A stretch of 64,000 nt of DNA from Aquanectria penicillioides. Lineage: Eukaryota > Ascomycota > Sordariomycetes > Hypocreales > Nectriaceae. The translations under genes and the position numbers were made by a program. Below the pieces are notes generated by a model that saw only the letters and a list, made by a program, of their open reading frames with translations, was not told where the DNA came from and did no database searches. The stretch lies in assembly GCA_003415625.1 (NCBI GenBank), contig PYIU01000007.1, forward strand, positions 1,054,001 through 1,118,000, written 5' to 3'. Shown in pieces: positions 1-10,500 of this stretch; the stretch's first letter is position 1, and the number at the start of each line of letters is the position of its first letter.

Positions 1-468
1 ATCATCACCACCTTCCCGTATTGCATGATTATTTCCAGCCACTGGGCAGCCGCTCGGTTAATGCTTGGTTCTGCGCCGTTGGAATATATCTTGGCTCGAC
101 TCATGAAGCCTGCCTCGCGAACGCTGAGAGGTTGAGGCATTATGGTGGGATCATCAATCATTTAACCGCCGTCATGCCATTGCCGCCCGGCTGCAAGGCT
201 GGCACTATTGAAAAAAAAATGAAAAAAAAATAAATTTAAAGAACCTTGAAGAAAACCTACAAAATAAGGATTGGGTGATGCCGGCTAGTTTCTCTTTCGA
301 TGCAAGTGTGGTTGAGTGAGTGTGTGTGTGTGTGTGTGCATCTGTCATTTTTTCCCTCCCCCCCGTTTACGCTTCCCCTCTCTCCCCTCTCCCCCTCCCC
401 TCCCCCCCCCTTTCCCCTTTGGTCTCTCTCCCTCTCCACTCCCCACACGGACGGACGTTAACTCCTTG
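1..468. other. Left-edge non-coding stretch with simple repeats
   Basis: I see no supportable gene here. It holds a (GT)n microsatellite at about 316-338 and a long C/T-rich tract at about 348-440, probably the 3' flank of the leftward gene that ends at 469. A 70-codon open frame at 21-233 lacks features of a conserved protein and ends in poly-Lys codons from A runs. Confidence 0.5.
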
Positions 469-1248
469 TTATTCCGAGCCCACTTCCAGTTCTTGAGCAA
501 CCTGGGTCCACATGACGGGCCACTTGGTATACCCTCCACCCAATTCTTCTGTTAAATGAAGTCCCCCAAAGCCCAGTGACCGTATTTCCCGAGCTAGGCC
601 GGCCGCGTGGCCAGGATCGCCTGAGAGGGAGTGCGCGATGGCGACTGCTTGCGGCCGAAGGTCAGCCGGCAGTTGGGTCAGGCTGCGTTGGACATCTGGT
701 GTTTTCCAGTGTGCCTCGGACTGTTCGAATACCACAACTAGGTCTGCGCCGTGGAAAAATACGTGGTCAACTACAATGCCGGGATTGTAGACAACCATAC
801 CTGGGCGATCCAGGGAGTTGTGCCAAGTAGATCTGGTGTGGTCGGCAATCGCTTCGAGGTAACCAACCAAGCACGGATCTGAAGGAGTCTCGTCAATGAA
901 AACCCCGTCGATCCGGAAGTTGCCATTCCATCCACGGTAGACGTCAACGTCCCTCTTGATGGCCTCGAGCTTTCGCTGGCCGTACGTGCAATGCACATAG
1001 CCAACGGCTCGGATATTTGGGATCGAGCTCATAGTGCGCAGCGCCGCGATGTAGCTGGCATCTGGCAGGGAGTCTGGACCTGGCCCATTGCAGGGGTTGA
1101 TAACGGTGACGAATAGGACGTTGGGGTGTGCACGAGCCACAGAGAAGAGTGGCTCCCACGCCCCCTCGAGGGGATAGATGTAAAGAGGAACGAGCACAAA
1201 GGGCTTGTCCAGAGCCAATTTGGCTGCGCCGTTACTCAGTGAGCCCAT
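469..1248 (-). CDS. sph3: Spherulin-4 family glycoside hydrolase, Sph3-like (GH135)
   Basis: Single-exon gene of 259 codons. Spherulin-4 proteins are TIM-barrel hydrolases; in Aspergillus, Sph3 cleaves galactosaminogalactan and is needed to make it. The acidic pair D119-E120 (in FIDET) and E175 (in VVFEQ) sit where the Sph3 catalytic Asp/Glu pair and second Glu are expected, and the early strand FVLVPLYIYP is typical. The ATG at 1248 is the first after an in-frame TGA on the same strand. Oddly, there is no signal peptide or N-terminal membrane anchor, unlike Aspergillus Sph3, so it may be cytosolic, lack an unseen 5' exon, or be a paralogue. The next two genes encode the epimerase and synthase of the same pathway, which supports the name. 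Family is clear; orthology to sph3 is inferred from context. Confidence 0.8.
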   Translation of the reverse strand: MGSLSNGAAKLALDKPFVLVPLYIYPLEGAWEPLFSVARAHPNVLFVTVINPCNGPGPDSLPDASYIAALRTMSSIPNIRAVGYVHCTYGQRKLEAIKRDVDVYRGWNGNFRIDGVFIDETPSDPCLVGYLEAIADHTRSTWHNSLDRPGMVVYNPGIVVDHVFFHGADLVVVFEQSEAHWKTPDVQRSLTQLPADLRPQAVAIAHSLSGDPGHAAGLAREIRSLGFGGLHLTEELGGGYTKWPVMWTQVAQELEVGSE

Positions 1249-3322
1249 GACCTCTCCGTTTCAGGATGACCAACACGAGAGGATTTGATGGGGGGGAGGA
1301 GGGGACGGCGGAGGCACTGGTTAATGTGCTGTACGAGATGGAGCCCGGGAATGCGAGGTTAGGATAGATAAAGATAGAAAAAATAAAGTTCAGCTGAAAC
1401 CTTGCAACGGACGTTGAATTTAGATGTGTCTTGTCTTACTCGTAAAAGCCTGGTAATCAACGTGGAGGTACCACAGCCGAGACCCAACCGGCAGACGAGT
1501 GTCTCAGAAAAAACAACAACAACGAAATTGTGGCGAGGGGGACGAGGAGACGGGGAGACGGGGGAGGAGGGGATTGCCAAGGAAAGCGTTCGCTGTCGGG
1601 CTTGCGTGGTGGATAATAAGAGCAACGAAAGAGGTGCCAAAACGATAGTTTGCGTCGTTTTCCAAATGTGGCCAAGGCCGTGAAGAGGGCGTATGAAGAA
1701 TCAATAAGTAGCCGGGGGAAGAAGGTCAAGGCGCACAGTAGGATTCGGGTTCGGTAGAGGTCCGCAGAAGAGAGGCGCAAACACAGCAGAAAAAGAGGGG
1801 GCAGGATTCTCCTCACAGAACGCAAAACGTCACCAAGGAGCAAGGGATAATGAGAATCTCGTAATCTGCAGTTGATGTGGCGAAAAGGACCATAAAAAAA
1901 ATAGAATACGGGGTGGGTTCCGCCCTGAAACGGTGCACAAGTCCCAGTTATGCCATTGCCGAGTCGTGTTCGCGACATGGGGCATCCTCGCCCTCAGAGC
2001 TGATTTGCATAACTCTATGCACCCGCCCACGTCAACGGCCAACTACATAACACCATCGATGGGGCACAAGGCACCACCCGCGCGGAAACAAAGACACACG
2101 CAGCAGTCGCCCCCGAGAGCCGAGCCGGCCCCCTTGCCCCTGGAGCCTTGGATGACGAATCCAGCAACCTGGCTGGCTCACGCCCTGACGGTAGCGGCGA
2201 GCCCCGGCCATCCCGCATCACAGCTGTGGCCCCATGGAGACTTCCCCCTCCACTGGATGACGGTTAGCGCAGATCTAGGAGAGTTACCGCGCCGCTGGGG
2301 TGTTTTAAGGGCGTTCTAGCGGCTGCTTAGCGGGTCGTAGCGGCGCTTCAGGGGTCGGCGGCACAGGGCATAGGGGGCAGGGGGGGTGTGTGGGGGCCTG
2401 CAGGGAGGGCTGCAGACGGGCAGGGGTTGTGTTGTGTGTTTTCAAGCGGGAATCGACGTGCTACCATGTAGGTTATCGTCATGATCGAGGGCCTAATTCG
2501 GACGCAATTTGCACACCCACGTTTTTATGCCACACACCTTGTCGTCTAACTCTATTGGAACCTCTTGGCGCCCCGCAAATATCCTGTTTTGGGCTCCGGA
2601 TGATGGAGAGAGGAGAACGGAAAAAAATTTCACGCCCTCTTTTTACTGGACAATTGCGCCTGATAATTTTTTGTTGACATCCCATTTTAGACTAACTCCC
2701 GCAAAGACCATTGCCGAATACATGTATGTATGGTACGGTAGTTATACACACCACTGTGCAAAAAAAAAAGAAAGAAGACTCCGTTCCCCAGTTAACGCCT
2801 TCGGCCTTTTTCTCTGGTTTTTCATAGCTTCACCGGCGCGCCGTCCCAAGGAGACCTCGTCAATAATTAGACATTACTGGATACTGTGGTTCCTTATTCC
2901 CCCATTGTCTCCTGTCCAGGCTCCACCGTTGCCCACTCCTAGGCCAGTTGCGCATGACTTTGTGTGGCTCGACGGCTTTTTTGTGTGCCATTTCCCCGTT
3001 TTCCCCTGCCAAGACGGCGCCTCTTGGCTCCGTCTGGGTTGCCATAGTTCCATCTATCCATCCATCGTATTTGCAAATATCCGATCCCATGACTCCATCC
3101 ATGTGTGTGTGTGTGGGAGTAATTGCATCCCAAGCCCCTTGGGGACAAGTGCCAACCGATCACAAATGAAACAAAAAAAAAATATTGGTGAAAGAGTAAC
3201 AGACCAACGAAAAGAAGTGCACTAAATGCAGAACGCGCTTCAGTTGTGGCACCTCTTGGCTACTTCCATCGAGGGGCCCCGCCTGCTGACGTTTCACAGA
3301 AGCTAAGCCCAGATGGCTACAG
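1249..3322. other. Intergenic region between sph3-like and uge3-like genes
   Basis: About 2 kb without a convincing gene. It should contain the sph3-like promoter (both flanking genes run leftward) and the 3' flank of the epimerase. G-rich and A-rich runs are present. A 238-codon open frame at 2509-3225 has low-complexity, promoter-like composition and no recognisable motif, so I do not call it. Confidence 0.5.
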
Positions 3323-4639
3323 CTACTGCACAGACGCCTCGGCCTTGGAGACGAAATTCCACAGGTCGGTCGCGCACTGCTCGATGCTCTCAGTTGCGGT
3401 CCAGTTGAGCTCCTTGACTGCTCGGGCGTTGGCAGCGACGCACGCACCAACGTCGCCTTCTCTCCGGGGGGCCTTGTTGACTGGGATCTCCTGGTTCGAC
3501 GCTGCCTGCAGACTATTGACAGCTTCCTGGACGGTAGTGCCGTTTCCGGTTCCCAAGTTGAAGGTTCGGAAGGGTTCTTCAACACCTGCGCTAAGAGCAG
3601 CAATATGTCCGCGGGCGAGATCTGAGACATGAATGAAATCGCGGATGGCTGTGCCGTCTCGGGTATCCCAGTCGCTTCCGAAAATGTCCAATTGTGGCCG
3701 CTGTCCGGTCAGAACCTGCGTAATAACGGGGAACAGGTTCGTGGGCACGCCCTTGGGGTCCTCGCCCAGGAGTCCGGAAGAATCACATCCGATTGGGTTG
3801 AAGTAACGCAGGGCAACGATACGCCACGCGGGGTCTGAGTAAGCAATATCTGCCAGGATAGCCTCACAGAAATACTTGGAGCGGGCATATGGGCTCAGAA
3901 GGCCGGTGACCTGGGGCATCCTCACTTGATCCTTGCCAGCCTCGTCGGTGTAAGTCTCTGGGTGGTGGACTAGGTCCTCCTCCTTGAGGGGACGGCCTTC
4001 ATCAGCCTTGGTTCCGTACACAGTGGCGGAAGAGGAGAAGACGAAGTTGCGGATGTTGTGCTTGCCGAGGAGCTCGACGAGGTCGACGAGGCCGCACACG
4101 TTGTTGCGGTAGTAGGCGATGGGCTTGGCGATAGATTCGCTGACGGACTTGTAGGCGGCAAAGTGAATGACGCCGGCAATGCGAGACTGACGGGTAAGTC
4201 CAGTAGAAGATCCGCCGGGGGAGGTGGGCTCAGAGGCAACGAGATCCGAGTAGGACTCAAGCAGGAATCGCATCGACTTGCTGCGGTAGTCGACCTTGTG
4301 GAAGTGCAGCATGGGCATGGTGCGGCCAGTGTTCTTGCAAAACTGCTCGGCGAGCTTTCTCACGCGGGTGAAGACGCTGTGGAAGCTGTTGCTCAGATCA
4401 TCGACGATAATGACATTGTAGCCGGCCTTGAGGAGCTCCAGGGAGGTGTGGGAACCGATGTAACCTAGGCCGCCGATAACGAGGATGAAGCGGCCATCCG
4501 AGCTGGGCACTTGCACATGGGTAGCAAAGCCATGACCAAAGTCAGATTCAGGAGTAGTGGCAGCAGATGAGCCGGAGAGGGATACTGAGGAGGAGCATGA
4601 GGAGAGGGAGCGGGTGAGATCTTCCTCCATGGTGTGCAT
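3323..4639 (-). CDS. uge3: UDP-glucose/UDP-GlcNAc 4-epimerase, Uge3-like
   Basis: Intronless, 438 residues. It interconverts UDP-glucose/UDP-galactose and, in the Uge3 subgroup, UDP-GlcNAc/UDP-GalNAc, supplying the sugars of galactosaminogalactan. The NAD-binding Rossmann motif GGLGYIG lies at 56-62, the Ser region SSSATVYG at 202-209, and the catalytic Tyr-x3-Lys is Y251/K255 (in SPYARSK). A Ser-rich N-terminal extension of about 50 residues precedes the domain, longer than the housekeeping galactose-pathway (Leloir) epimerase, which fits a Uge3-type enzyme. Start at 4639; a second ATG three codons in (4630) is also possible. It lies between the sph3-like and gtb3-like genes and is divergent from the latter. 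Fold is certain; the Uge3 assignment is from context and the extension. Expected site: cytosol. Confidence 0.87.
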   Translation of the reverse strand: MHTMEEDLTRSLSSCSSSVSLSGSSAATTPESDFGHGFATHVQVPSSDGRFILVIGGLGYIGSHTSLELLKAGYNVIIVDDLSNSFHSVFTRVRKLAEQFCKNTGRTMPMLHFHKVDYRSKSMRFLLESYSDLVASEPTSPGGSSTGLTRQSRIAGVIHFAAYKSVSESIAKPIAYYRNNVCGLVDLVELLGKHNIRNFVFSSSATVYGTKADEGRPLKEEDLVHHPETYTDEAGKDQVRMPQVTGLLSPYARSKYFCEAILADIAYSDPAWRIVALRYFNPIGCDSSGLLGEDPKGVPTNLFPVITQVLTGQRPQLDIFGSDWDTRDGTAIRDFIHVSDLARGHIAALSAGVEEPFRTFNLGTGNGTTVQEAVNSLQAASNQEIPVNKAPRREGDVGACVAANARAVKELNWTATESIEQCATDLWNFVSKAEASVQ

Positions 4640-4743
4640 GGTGACGGGTTATGAGGGTTGGTGGTGGTAGCCCTACGAGCAAACGCCAAGCTTTCCTCGG
4701 AAGATTAAAAAAAAAAAGTAAACTCGCAAAATAAGGACGATGG

Positions 4744-4751
4744 ACGCGTCA
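4744..4751 (+). promoter_or_regulatory. Candidate StuA-type response element upstream of uge3-like gene
   Basis: ACGCGTCA fits the APSES/StuA consensus (A/T)CGCG(A/T)N(A/C) on both strands and lies about 105 bp upstream of the epimerase ATG. In Aspergillus fumigatus the epimerase gene uge3 depends on StuA. An 8-bp match can arise by chance. Confidence 0.3.
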
Positions 4752-5610
4752 ATGATCGGCGTTTTAAGCAGAAGTGGGTGTTGAGCGAGTGTGGAAAATC
4801 AAAATGATGATGGAGAGTTGGTTCGGATCGCAATAACAAAGTCGGCGCTTCCCTGGCCTTGGTGATATATACCCGCGCAAGGCCAAGCTTCTGTCACTCC
4901 AAAACCGGGCTTGAACAAATCTCTTTTTTCGGGCGGCTGGGTCAATGGTCACAAACCCCGGCGACACCAGCACCCAGGCTATCCCTCGTCGTAACAGTTG
5001 CGGTTCATTTCTTTGAGGTGCCTAGCACGCTATTCTGGGCCGCAGCCGGTGAACCTGACAGGGAACTAATCCAGACCATCGTGCACCCCGTGGGTATACG
5101 ACGGACTCCCACTGCTGAATCCTCCAAGCCTGAAAATGCAACGGATTCAGGCCTGGACAGGGTCTCTTGGATTGTTAATGACACGGCTGGACCGTGGGCT
5201 TCTACTTCGGCTTGCGGTAGCAGTCCGTTGGCACCGTTCTGGCGCTTGGTAAAAGCGCTCAGCTGCCGCTGATGGAGGCTGGAAAAGTGACGGACAGGTC
5301 ATCTCTGGGACCCGGCTCGAGCGCTTCCATAGCACAGGTGCAGAGCCCATAGTGCATCCACGCGATGCCGTCCAAGGTGCATGTACATGTACGAGGTAAA
5401 TGGGTCCCGGGGCTTGGCACCTGGCGCCTGTGGAGATGTCTGGACCATGTTTCCAGCTCTGGCTAAACAAAGCCCAGCGGCACCCGTACCCCTGACGGCT
5501 CCGCAAGCTGGCCCGTCCTGGGTGCCTGGATCGGTGTAGATGCGTCTGCGCCGGACAGTGGTTGGTCTGGTCTGGCGGTGCCTCGGCCAGAACAAGTGGA
5601 TTTGCAAAGT

Positions 5611-5678
5611 TGAGTGAGTAAGTGAGTAGTGAGTAGTGAGTAGTGAGTGAGGAGGTGAGGGTGTGTGTGTGTGTGGGT
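5611..5678. repeat. TGAGTAG-type tandem repeat followed by (GT)n
   Basis: The block repeats short GTGAGTA-like units several times and passes into a GT dinucleotide run. It is a simple-sequence repeat in the divergent promoter region. Confidence 0.7.
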
Positions 5679-6800
5679 GGGGGGCGTGCTTGGTTGGTAC
5701 AGCACACAGTTGGTACCGTACATATGCGTTTTACGTCCCACCAGCATTTGCATTGCTGCATCACGACCGAGTTGCCCGAACCTATGCAACACCAAACATA
5801 GCACAGTCTCCACGACCAAGCACTGTAGTCCGTACCGCGCGCTGGCGCGGGCAGCTAACTCTGGAACTATGGATGTATGTTTCGATAGCGACTGCACACA
5901 TGCGCGTATTTGGGTAAGCTGAGCCTGAAGAGCGTGGGTGCCGAAGACGGTGGATATGACTGGATATGGCTGTGGCGCGAGTCTAAGTGAGCCACATGGT
6001 ACGGATTACACGGAGAGAGCCCTCGCCAAAGATGAGCCGTTTCCTCCCACGGTGGCGCCAACGCACCATGACGCCGACCTACGAGAGTGGCTTTTGCAAT
6101 ATTGATGGCGGTGCCATTGGTGGTATGATGGCATCTAAAGAGGCGTGCGTCGTCGACTCATGGCCTCACCTTGCCGGCGGCCGGGCGGGAATTGGGTGCA
6201 GAACAATAGTAGGCTTTTAGGCGCCCTCTAGTTCTCGTGTGAAATGCACATTGTTAAATGAGTATTGCCAGCAGGCTGTCGCCACACTAAGAAAAAATCA
6301 TTGACTAAGCCACCACTTGGCTTTGGGGGAGAGGAAGAAGAAGAAGGGGGAGGGGGGGGAGGGGGAGATCTTGCATCACGTCAGTCAGCACTGTATGTGC
6401 GTAGTCTCACACCAACTCTTCACCACCCCCAGCGCCTCTGTACGTACCGTCGTCGTGGTGTCTTAGGTCATTTAGTTTCTACATCGTAGCGTGTTAGGGC
6501 GGTAGGTTGGGAGTTGTAGTGCGTCTTGTGTGCGTAGCACGTATGTATGTAACGGTAAAAAAACCCTTTGTCTTTTCCCAAAGCGGCCAACACAAACCAG
6601 CCTCGAACGCTCTCCGCTTTTCGGTTCTAGCCCACGCTGCCGTTCGTTGTCGATCTTTTTTGGAGTCGCCGTCGCGCTACGGTGTCGCCTTGCCCACCGC
6701 AACCCACCGAAGCAGCTTGCTCCAGCTTCAGGTGGCCGCCTGCGTCGGAATCCAGCCCGATCACCATCAGCCTTTTAGCGCCGGGCCATTTCTCATGGCG

Positions 6801-6835
6801 GCGTTTCTTTGGGCGTTTCTTTGGGCGTTTCTTGG
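6801..6835. repeat. Three copies of a 12-bp tandem repeat
   Basis: The unit GCGTTTCTTTGG occurs twice exactly and a third time with one T missing, about 750 bp upstream of the synthase ATG. Confidence 0.8.
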
Positions 6836-7584
6836 CTTCTCCTTGGTCTCGGGGACCCTAAGCCGTATTCGTCCCGCTGGCGGCCCCGGCTCCCCAGTCA
6901 CCCCTGATGCCGCTTTCCGCTATTTTTTTTTCTCCTGTTGCGCTCCTGATCCCTGATCCCTGCCCCTGGCCCGGCTCGCTGGACGTGCTCCAGGGGGATC
7001 GGAAGCGAGCGAGATGCCTCAATGCTCCGCTCCACTTCCGAAGCTATCCCGGCGATCCACAGCCCGCGCTCAACCACCACCTCCTCTCCCACGTTGGCCA
7101 CCCCAGGCCGCTGTGGTGCCTGAGCCGTGCCGTGCCCTTATCCAGTATGGTTTACCTGAAGCCAAGTATCCTAGTCAATAGTTTGGTCTTGGTCCCGATT
7201 TGGCCCTTCGTGATGAATCGCACTAGCCGCCTTGGAGGGGCGGCTGCTCCTGTATTCTTCGTGATCCTTGTCTAATGCCATGTCCTTGTCTGCAGATCCA
7301 GCCTGGCTTTGCTGTCACTCACTTCTATCTGCAACCTGTCGACTCTCGTTTGCTGCCACCTGCACAGCCGTGTGAGGCCCCCAAAGGTGTGTGTGCCTCA
7401 ATGTTGCAGGAGGAGTTGTTCCAGACTGTCTGTCACTCCTCAACGTTCACGTCTACGTGCCTTTCCTTCTTTTTTTCCCTTCTGCCAGTCGCTACCCATC
7501 ACCAGCTTCACCGCTGAGTGATTCTTCCACAGCCCGCGCTGTGTTAGGTCACGTCCGTTCGTTTGTCCTTCTCTTCCGTGCAAG

Positions 7585-10500
7585 ATGGCTTCATTCTTCC
7601 AGCCTGGGGAGAATGACCCAACCATCGCTGAGTGCGGGACCTCGCGGTTCGAGGTCTACTGCAACAGCGTCCTCCCTACCTCCAAGAGGTTCAATTCGAC
7701 ATTTCAGATTGTCAATCTCACAATAGGACTCTCAGCAACCGTTGTGCCCATTGTCCTCTTCATCATCTACTACCTAATCAAAACAGGAAGATCAAAAGGA
7801 CCCGCCATCTTGAAGATTGGGTGAGTTCTCTCCGTCTACTTCGTCTACTGTCACGACGTCTCTCGTCTTGTCTTGCCCAGTCCCGCACCGTCCTCTCTTG
7901 CCATGTCCTATCCTGTCCTAGTTGTCTTGTCTTGATCGCCCATTCTAACCTCTGTGTAGCAGGAGCAAAAAGAGCAAAAATGGAGAAGGAATGCTCACCC
8001 CCAATCCACCTCCCATGCAGTCATTTCGACTGACAAAGTCATTTACCTTTCTCTCCGAGACAGATGCCCTGTCAGTCCACCTAACCCCGAGGAACTATGA
8101 CCTCATTGTGTTGCCTCTCGAGATGGAGGGCAGCGTCGCTGGCGGGACTGGCTCATCTCGCTCGTCGATTTGCACCACGAACGAGACCATCGTGGCCAAG
8201 ATGAGTCTCGCCAGCGTCGATATCGACTCCTTTGGTTCCGACGCTCTCGAGGAGTCCCAGGTCGAGGCCACTGCCGACTTCCTCGCCGACGCCTACCTTC
8301 GCAACAGCTTGGCTGGATTCGCGCTGTCAATTACCAATGCCAAGAAGCCTGAGCAGATGGACGGTCTTTTGGAACGTTTGTATCGATCAAGGATTCCGGT
8401 GCTTTTGTCATGCAACCATGACTCGACGACCCTGGACTCGGTCAACCTGACGTATGCCGCCGGACTCATTATCGAAAACGCCTGCATTCTACCTAATGGC
8501 GAGCGTCGCGATTACTTCCGAGCCCAGCGCTTGCGCAACATCATGGGCAGATGCCACAAGGAGCGAGAGGAGCGGCCCACCTTCTTCATTGGCTTCCTCG
8601 ACCGCTGGGAGAAGCAGCCGCATCCCGCCACCATTCGCAGAGCCGTCAAGTTGGCCGAGCACTTTGGCGCTGTCATTGAGCATGCCCCTCTGGACCCCAA
8701 CACCACACTCAAGGTGCCCATCTCGAGTGCCACCCAGACACTCAGTGGCTTCGAGTATCTTCGTCGCTCAGAAACAATCCAGGTACGTTGTGACACCCCT
8801 CCAGCTGACCATGCCGTTCAATTGATGCTCACAGCCGCATAGCTTCAAAAGTCTTGGTCGACTGAAGTCCGCAAGGTTTGGATCCCCAATGGATCGCCAT
8901 TCACCAAAATTGCGCCACTGTCTCTCGACGAGCTTTCTTCTTTCATCCCGGATGCGCCACGCCTCATGCAACACCACGACCTCCCCCCCACGTTAAAAGC
9001 AATCCAGGACGAAGACCCCGATTCTCACCTCTCGCGCGACTATGTTGATTTTGCGCCCGGCCGAGCCAGCTTCTGGGACTCTGCCAGCGATGGCAAGAAA
9101 CTCTCATCGATGGGATGCTTCCCGTTGAGCTCGGAACCCCATCCCGAGCACTTTGACGCTGTTGCCGACACCCAAGACCACCTAAAGGATCTCAGCATGC
9201 TCCACACGGTCGAGGGCTCCGAGGAGCAGCAGATCATGTCGGCCCTGTCCGCCATGTCTATGCGCCAGGAGTGCGATGTCGCCGTTCACGAACTCATCAA
9301 GGGCCTTGCTGATCGCAAGATCCGTATTTACAAGGGCATGGACACTGGTTTTGGCACTCCCGAGAGCGACGCCCATTTCTGGGGTGTCTCAAAAAACAGA
9401 GACGAGTCTGATGCCGCCTGTGTCGACATCTATGTCTCACAAAAAGCCCCCAGTGATGCAGCCACTATTCTTCACACCTGGTTGGCTCACAGCCAGGTTC
9501 CCCGAGAGCGACGATACGAGCAAGAGCTTCTGCTTGAGCTCTCGAGCGATCAGGCTGACAGTTCAGGTCTCCCCCTCAGCATCCGAGCCACAATCGAACA
9601 GGCAACTTATTCCGAAGCTTTGAACCTTCTCCAAAAGCTCCGCGTTTCTCACCTGACTCACCCTCTGGGCGACGCCATCCGCATGTACTGCTGGTCTGTC
9701 CTCGTCGACGAAACTACCAAGGCCGCCTGGAACCTCACCTGTGCAAAGGCTGCCCTCGATGGATCAACCACCATGCGAATCCTCCTGCGCACCCGACTTG
9801 AGCACTACGCCAGACAGGGCGCCACTGGCTTGCCGACGCTCGAGAACCTCCTTGCTCTGTATCAGACCACCAATGAGACTATTGTGGACGGTCTGTTCTA
9901 TGGACAACGTGACGTTCTCAACGGTCTCACTAATGCTCTTCTTCACTCTTACGACCCCTGGAAGTCCTGGACCGACTGCGACCACGTTGACATCAATTCC
10001 GAGCTTTTCGCCCTCATCTACTTTACCAGTCTGCGACGCGCCGCCTTTGAGGAAGTGTACAACGAGTCAACCGATCGCTGCCCCATGTTCGTCTCTCAAC
10101 CTGATCAAGCCGCCGTTTTCTCCGAGCTCTGGATTCTGGGATCTCAGTGCGAGATCTACTTTGGCCTTCTTCCCCGGGACCTCGGCAACATTGTGTACAG
10201 GCGATACCGCGAATTCCTCGAGGCGCGCCCTCCTCTGGCCGCTGACCGTAAGAACAACGAGATCATGACCATGTACTTCACTCCCGACGCATCGACAATC
10301 ACCAAGGAGGGCGACGATGCTCCTCTCCCCGGCTCCTCACAAATGAAGCGCACGCCCCATGAGATCGTCCAGCTTTGGAGGAAGCGATTTGCCCAGGCTG
10401 GTGCCATGTCGATTTTCTGTGTCCCCGCTGTCGCCGATGTTCTCCTCCTTACCTTTGTGGGACGTGGTTTCTTCATGACTGCATTCATGGACAGTGGACA

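Larger units (their letters stand above)
4640..7584. other. 2.9-kb divergent intergenic/promoter region of the exopolysaccharide genes
   Basis: It lies between the leftward epimerase and the rightward synthase and probably contains both promoters and a long 5' leader for the synthase. The last 1 kb is strongly C/T-rich, as in many fungal 5' UTRs. It holds a (GT)-type and TGAGTAG repeat block near 5611-5678, a G-rich purine tract near 6325-6368 and a 12-bp tandem repeat at 6801-6835. No open frame has protein-like features. Confidence 0.55.

Noticed and set aside
1457..1978. 173-codon minus-strand open frame
   Set aside because: Low-complexity Arg/Leu/Pro-rich translation, no motif, in the presumed promoter of the sph3-like gene.
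2509..3225. 238-codon open frame between the sph3-like and uge3-like genes
   Set aside because: Promoter-like composition, no conserved segment, many rare or low-complexity stretches.
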